The notes under the pieces: model-generated
The model's input: only the letters and a program-made list of their open reading frames with translations
Database searches by the model: none
Told to the model about the DNA's origin: nothing
Part shown: in pieces, positions 58,173 through 64,000 of the stretch
Numbering within the stretch: the first letter of the stretch is position 1
How the letters are laid out: every line of letters begins with the position of its first letter
Assembly (NCBI RefSeq): GCF_914767665.1
Contig: NC_059506.1
Span: 18,701,825-18,765,824, forward strand
Direction of reading: 5' to 3'
Source: Harmonia axyridis
Lineage: Eukaryota > Arthropoda > Insecta > Coleoptera > Coccinellidae
Length of the DNA stretch: 64,000 bases
Program-made: the position numbers and the translations under genes

Positions 58173-58844
58173 CAGGGTGGCCATTTGAAAACGAAACAGA
58201 CGAGATTACAGACGAAATAAAGTTTTTCGATAGAAATGCTCGGACAGGTCGATTTCTGTTTCGAGGGGGACAACTTAAGATGTAGGTTACGGACGCATAG
58301 CGCTTCAACCCTTGCTACTACAACCCTCACCCCCAAATTTTGAATAGGGAAGATGGGGTGAGTGATACCTCATTTGAAAGGTATTTTTATACTGATTTCA
58401 GCACAGTAATTGTTTTTTCATTTTATGCATTAGTTCTCGAAATATTCTTAACTAAGTATTTGAAAATGAAGTGGTGTTTTCATGGCACTTGTAGTGTTTT
58501 GTGAAAAATCGACATTTTGAGCTTCAAAACAACCATGACTGTGGCTTCCTTCCTAACTAACTAACGCATGAAGATTTCGAGAACTAATGCATAAAATGAA
58601 AAAACAATTACTGTGCTGAAATCAGTATAAAAATACCTTTAAATTGAGGTATCACTCACCCCATCTTCCCTATTCAAAAATTGGGGGTGGGGGTTGTAGC
58701 AGCAAGGGTTGAAGCGCTATGCGTCCGTAACCTACATCTTAAATTGTCCCCCTCGAAACAGAAATCGACCTGTCCGAGCATTTCTATCGAAAAACTTCAT
58801 TTCGTCTGTAATCTCGTCTGTTTCGTTTTCAAATGGCCACCCTG
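58173..58844. mobile_element. Foldback MITE with about 270-bp arms (family M6)
   Basis: Arms 58173-58442 and 58574-58844 begin CAGGGTGGCCATTTGAAAAC and are near-identical inverses around a 131-bp loop. TA flanks both sides. The open frames over the arms mirror each other and are not genes. Confidence 0.93.
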
Positions 58845-58876
58845 TATAATAGGTTCATCAAAATGTTAGTAAAAGT

Positions 58877-59263
58877 GAATGGAATCTGGTGAACTGAATG
58901 CTAGAGCGGTGGTTTTTTGCGAAAGGAAATCATACAGTCGATTAGGGGGACCACTTCCGATCGGGTTATTGTGATTTGCAAGGTGATATCTGTGTTTGAG
59001 TTCATGATAGGCGTATTAGTTTGGTTTCGATAGGGTGAGGCAGATGTTGAGAATATCTGGTCGGTTAGAGTTATTTGGACCTCGTGAAGAGAATATTAAT
59101 TATCGTCAATGATAAAGGTAATTTGCTAAAGCACAAAGGACAAGCAGTTTGATCCTATAATTCCTCTGAAAGAAATAGAATAAACATAATCATTACACCT
59201 TTCTAATGGAAGAAACGTGTATTTTTTCTATATGTTCCTATCATCACCTTCAAACAATCCGCT
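58877..59263 (+). repeat. Direct duplication, copy 2
   Basis: Second copy of 56,148-56,533. It also abuts a jockey RT fragment, but here the fragment is on the plus strand. Confidence 0.85.
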
Positions 59264-59394
59264 GATGTTCAACTTATACATGGCAGACATACCAAAAATG
59301 AATAAATGCAAGATAGCCTAGTTTGCAGACGAAGCTGCCATATATTATCACAGTAGGATGCGGAAAACAATTACTAGGCAGTTACAGATAGACC
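59262..59394 (+). pseudogene. Jockey-like RT, copy c, first part
   Basis: LMFNLYMADIPKMNKCKIA then a stop, followed by FADEAAIYYHSRMRKTITRQ. This is the end of the GVPQGS...LF region and the FADD box (second Asp changed to Glu). The sequence breaks in CAGATAGACCT and resumes at about 60,265. Confidence 0.85.
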
Positions 59395-60264
59395 TCAAAT
59401 ATAATAATATAATATAATATAGTGGTCGATATTGAATCGAATTTTCGCGGGTTGATTTTGAATTGACGGAGTACGAGGATTTGAGAGGAATTATCTCCAT
59501 ATTGAAATCCTTTCTCAGATCCTGACTTTCCCATCCCCTCCACAATTTTAGCAGACTTGGTTTTCCGCATCCACAACGGACGTTACGCACTGTAATATTC
59601 AATGGTTTTTCGCTAATCCTGAATAAGGAAAAAGTCGCAGTTTCACACAAAAACTCAATTAGTTTTTAAGTTAGTTAACAGCTTCGTGAGAGGACACATC
59701 ATAGTTAAGTGAAGAAGATTGTTTAGTTTAAGTTTTCAAGGTGGAAAGTCAGAGAATCAACGGAGACCAGGTGAGTCCCTTTCCTGTTAGAATTTTCCTT
59801 CTTATTGCTGACTGTTCCGGGTGGTATTTCCTCTCAAATCTCAGAAATTAAGCGAATTTCATTTCTTTCATATCGGACAATTCACAAACTTGTGTGGCGG
59901 AGCAATCCAATTAATAATCACATAAATAATACACTCCACTAGAATAACTTTTAAATGTAATTTGAATTGATCCGTAACATATAGTTTATTCTCAGAAAGA
60001 AAAACAAAATTTCTCAAAATGACATCAATTCCCAAAATCTACATACTATGAAAACAAACATAAATTATAGAAGAAGCGTTGCTACTTGTAAGTGATGTTC
60101 TTTCACTTCTACATATCAACGAGGTGATGCTGAAAAAAAATAACAATAAAAAAAGAACGAAAAACAATTCTACAAAATTCAGACTCATAACAGTATCACA
60201 ATATCCTATCATCAATATATCTCTTCTGATTTTTGAGTACAAGTTATTTGTTGTTTATCAAGTC
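59395..60264. mobile_element. About 870-bp insertion of unknown type in the jockey copy
   Basis: It splits the RT frame. ACCT is present at both junctions (59,391-59,394 and 60,269-60,272), compatible with a 4-bp target duplication. No TG...CA ends, inverted repeats or coding domains were recognised. Inside, AGACCAGGTGAGTCCC at 59,764-59,779 is an excellent splice-donor match. The insertion type is undetermined. Confidence 0.45.
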
Positions 60265-60982
60265 GTGAACCTAGTTAAATTGATGGAATACTTCAAGAAA
60301 TTGAGATTCAAAGTAAATACATCGAAAACAGTTGCAATCTACTTCGGAGGAACAACAGTAAAGAAAGAAAAATCAGGAAACGCCAAAATAGAAAACCAGA
60401 CGATAGAATGGAAAAAGGAAGCAAAATATCTGGGAGTACTACAAGATGAGAGAATGGATTTTAAAAAACAGATAGAATAAAATAGAAAAAAGGCAAGGCA
60501 ATTGCACGAGACCCTGCTGCTCAACCCTAAAAGTAAACTTTCCTTAGAAAACAAGCTGAACATAATAAAAATAGTGCTAATATCAAGCATTACGTATGCA
60601 GGAGTAAACTGGTATAATACGAAAGACAATAATAAGGATCAGTTGCAAAGTACGCTAAATACAGTAGCCAGAACAGCGGTTGGCACCCCATGGTATATAA
60701 CCAACCAACAAATCAGAGAAGGACTGAATATTGAAACTATTGAGGAAATAATTAACAAACAAAGAAAGAAGATAATAGAAGCGCTGCGAAAAAATGAGAA
60801 TAAGGAATTAAGAAAGAAACTACAAATCAAAATAAGAACTGTATCAAAGAGCCGAATAGAAGAATAAAGTGACATGCAGTAGGAAAGAAAGTCTCCCGAT
60901 CAGACAACAGTAAAAAATATGATATATTAAAGTAGAGGCTGAGGGAATAAGATTCCAGTCATTAAACAAAAAGAAGATCTGA
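60265..60982 (+). pseudogene. Jockey-like RT, copy c, second part
   Basis: From LVKLMEYFKKLRFKVNTSKT onward the palm/thumb region is open. It reads TIEWKKEAKYLGVLQDERMD, a stop at 60,478, then LSLENKLNIIKIVLISSITY, GTPWYITNQQIREGLNIETI and a lysine-rich tail to 60,867. The 3' end AAAGAAGATCTGAG at about 60,982 coincides with copies a and b. Only a few lesions separate it from an open frame, so it is the best-preserved jockey fragment here. Confidence 0.88.
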
Positions 60983-62742
60983 GTTCAAACAATCATTTAC
61001 CTTGATCATGGCGACAATTACGAAATAATTCATTACAACATTTTGTAAACGATTTCATTGTAAAAAAACCAATTGGAAAGGATAAGGTATACGTTCGTGC
61101 TGAAGGATACCACATACACATTATTAGGGAAAGTGACCTTGTCAAATTGGCTGAATTCTTGAAATGTTGTAGTCCAAGTCATTTCAAACGAAAAGTTCAC
61201 TAGGTACAAGTTTTTTATAGGCTAATTTTGAAGCTAGTAGCCTCTGAAAACTCTCATTTGTTATTAATCACATTCTGAGTAATTAAGATATGATCAGTCA
61301 TTAATATGAGATACTATTGAAAGCATTGTCCTTTGGTGTTGTTACATTTGGTCAAATTTGGTGTGTTCCAGCAAAATTTTCAAAGTTCAATTGAGATAAG
61401 TAGAGATATCTATACTGTTAACAAAAGTGAAAAATGCAACGATTTCTAAATATTTCGGAAAATTTCGATTAATAAAGTTTTACTTTGATTCATATATCTC
61501 ATTCTATTGGAAACATTCATCTTACATATTTTTTACATTGAGAAATTTTATCGATTATGTTCAATCGTCATTTATAATGGATTTAGTATAAAACCTCCTT
61601 CAATTCAAGATACATATATCCACATCTAAGGTCTGGCATATCATTTTTTTCAATATTCTGCATGAATATGTTCAATTGATGGTTTTGATGATCCATGCTT
61701 CTGCAAGAAGCTTAGATTTGTTTTTTGTATAGGAATATATTCAAAATCATAACTCTGTTGTATTGTCATTGAAATGTGGAATATTTTTACGATACTCTTC
61801 TTGATTTTCTAGTGCTACAATCAATATGAAATTTGCACGAAGTTCGAAATTGTTATTGTCAATTCAATTTCAGAATTTCATCCTTATCAGATAAGTCAGA
61901 TTCTGCCCAGAATTGAGTTGATTCGTCATAACTAAGTGGGGCCTCATTATTTGAGACCAACTGGCTTGAGATTATAAAATCGCTGACATCGTAACGAAGT
62001 AATACATCTTGAGGAGTAGGCTCACAAAAAAAAAATATAGAAATGTATAACACATACGAAAAATAATTGAAACCAGTCATTCGTTATTTGGAAAAAATCG
62101 AATATGCATAATAGAAAACTCTTAATCTCTCGAGATTCTCATATAAAACTTAACCCTATTTTTCCGTTGAGAGAAGTGAAGGGCATTAGCTCGTTAATAA
62201 AAAGTCCTGGGTTCGAAACATCCGATCAATGAAGATAAATCAAAGTTAAAAACATTTTATAGCATAATATGAATATTCTGTGAACATTATTCGAAGCTAT
62301 ATGTGCAGCTTCATTGGCAATGAAAATTATAATGAGCAACCAATGATCACAAGAAGTACACATAAATAGTATTTATAATTGATATTCGTCTACTTTGAAA
62401 CTTATTAACTTAGAGTAGAAGATGAGCGTGTAATCGAACATTTTCCAAACAAGGATATAAGCAGTTGGCATCAATGTTCGCACCGATGGAATGATAAGCC
62501 ATTAATGAAATTTATAATCATTAATTTCCATATATTGAAGCCTGAAATATTCAAGCACAATTAAGCTGGTGGAATAATTGTAAAAATCATATGCAAAGTA
62601 ACACAATGATATATTTGTGTATGATATGATTGATATGTTTCTAGCAATTCATACAGGTATCTATTGATATACGAGTGTCGAGTATCATGTTAGGAGTAGA
62701 ATGTCAATACTTTCACAGGAAGAAGTGCAATAAAAAAAATTC
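60983..62742. other. No recognised feature
   Basis: About 1.8 kb of AT-rich sequence with no gene or repeat recognised. Confidence 0.4.
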
Positions 62743-63564
62743 CAGGAAAATCAACCATCATTGATTGGTAGGCTAAGTTTAAACATGGTGAAATGAGCAC
62801 CGAAGACGGCGAACACAATGGACGCCCAAAAGAGGCTGTCGCCGACGAAAAATTCAAGAACATGAGAAAGCTGTGTGCAAAATGGGTGCGCGCAAGCTCA
62901 CAATCCATCAAAAGTAACAACGTGTTAATGATTCTGAGCAGTTTTTGAAGCTGTTTAAGTGCAATAAACCTGAATTTTTGCGTCGATATGTTACAATGGA
63001 TGAAACATGGCTCCATCATTTCACTCCGGAGTCCAGTCAGCCGAGTGGACTCCACAAGATGAACCGAATCCAAAGCGGGGAAAAACACAACAGCCAGCTG
63101 GCAAGGTTATGGCATAAGTGTTCTTGGATGCGCAAGGTATAAAACTCATTGATTACCTCCAAAAGGGCCAGACCATCAATAGCGATTATTATATAGCGTT
63201 ATTGGATCGTTTAAAGTATGATATCTTTGAAAAACGGCCCAATTTGAAGAAAAAAAGATGCTGTTTCTTCAAGACAATGCGCCGTGTCACAAATCAATAA
63301 AAACAATGGCAAAATTGCATGAATTGGGCTTTGAATTGCTTCTGCATCCATCGTATACGCCAGATTTGGCCCCTGCGACTTTTCCTGTTCTTAGACCTCA
63401 AAAGAATGCTCACTGGAAAGAAATTAAGCGGCAATGAAGAAGTAATCGCCGAAACTGAGGCCTATTTTGAAGCGGAAGACAAATCGTACTGCAAAAATGG
63501 TATCGAAAAGTTGTAAGATCGCTATAATCGCTGTATCGCCCTCGAAGGCAACTATGTTGAATAA
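62743..63564 (+). pseudogene. Mariner transposase (A7), multiply frameshifted
   Basis: Blocks in order: KHGEMSTEDGEHNGRPKEAV (with a deletion after it), FLRRYVTMDETWLHHFTPES with the first catalytic Asp kept, and IDYLQKGQTINSDYYIALLD. The HQDNAPCH area is shifted to another frame, giving LQDNAPCHK-like DNA. The SPDLAPSD block near 63,360 has lost bases. The C-terminus AEDKSYCKNGIEKL ends in a stop, then GNYVE at 63,561 with TAA at 63,562-63,564. Inactive. Confidence 0.86.
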
Positions 63565-63608
63565 AAAAATCGAATTTTGACAAAGTTTTACTATGGTAGA
63601 CCAGGGCC
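62743..63608 (+). mobile_element. Himar1-like mariner, copy A7, truncated
   Basis: It begins inside the N-terminal coding region (CCAGGAAAATCAACCATCAT) and lacks the left terminal repeat. The right end is cut inside the terminal repeat at about 63,608 (TATGGTAGACCAGGG). Confidence 0.87.
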
Positions 63609-64000
63609 TTAAACCTACCTCTTTACAATGAAATTAACATCCATTCTCTTCAAATATACTCGTTCTTTTTTTCAATATCAAAATGAAACCTCTCATTGAA
63701 AAACCCTTCAGTATATTCACAGACAGGAACTGCGCGTTTTGTAAAAAAAAATAGAACGTGCCCCCACCTCGACGACCGTACTTAAAATCTTCGCGCCTCC
63801 AAAGAAAACGTCCCGAACTGAAAAATAATCGAACGAACAACAAAATCCACTGCAATAAAAGTGATGTAAATCATCTTGTTGACTCGCAACTTGACTGCGA
63901 CAAACAATGGAACCGACCATCGGCATAAGAGCTCTTGCCACCCTTGCACTCGCTACTTTCAAACAGAACCATAAATCAGAGCCGGCAACAAAGGCAATCT
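63609..64000. other. No recognised feature
   Basis: No gene supported; the last 200 bases are GC-richer and run off the window. Confidence 0.4.

Noticed and set aside
57950..58336. 128-codon minus-strand frame as one gene
   Set aside because: It is a fusion of the arm of MITE M6 and the LINE C-terminal remnant, not a single coding unit.

Overview
The window reads as repeat-packed nuclear DNA of an insect, possibly a beetle (low confidence). It is AT-rich, has no operon-like gene packing, and is dominated by animal-type transposons: mariner, Tc1, hAT, jockey-like LINEs and foldback MITEs. I found no host protein-coding gene that I can support. The only open reading frame that looks like a complete protein is a mariner transposase at 49,884-50,921. 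One tRNA-Thr-like cloverleaf lies at 6,294-6,366.

Layout. 0-10 kb: a candidate hAT-like element, a Himar1-like mariner relic (A1), one copy of an unnamed dispersed repeat (D), the tRNA-like sequence, a very old mariner relic, then mostly featureless DNA. 10.8-14.3 kb: a four-level nest, in which repeat D was hit by a long-armed MITE, that by a LINE 3' end, and that by a transposon with about 459-bp inverted repeats and a broken DD41D-like transposase. 15-29.6 kb: a second mariner type, foldback MITEs with CAGGGTG ends, a hAT deletion derivative with a BED zinc finger and perfect 8-bp target duplications, a second hAT relic, and two copies of an element built as nested inverted repeats. 29.9-35.5 kb: a jockey-like RT relic, two Himar1-like mariners in opposite orientation (A3, A4), and two adjacent hairpins. 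36-50 kb: a full-length dead mariner of a third type, dispersed repeats F and G, a Tc1 relic, more LINE RT fragments, and a MITE/mariner fusion. 49.7-51 kb: the intact-ORF Mos1-like mariner. 54-64 kb: further mariner, MITE and LINE relics, including a 395-bp direct duplication.

How the parts relate. Seven copies of one Himar1-like mariner family, at least eight CAGGGTG-ended elements with TA target duplications, and five LINE RT or C-terminal fragments record repeated waves of insertion. No element in the window is clearly autonomous. The Mos1-like transposase has Glu where the first catalytic Asp is expected, and the DD41D-like transposase is broken. The most informative structure is a pair of related MITEs (16,323-16,922 and 56,710-57,327): one keeps the transposase tail, while in the other that tail and the original short arm are replaced by an inverted copy of the opposite arm.
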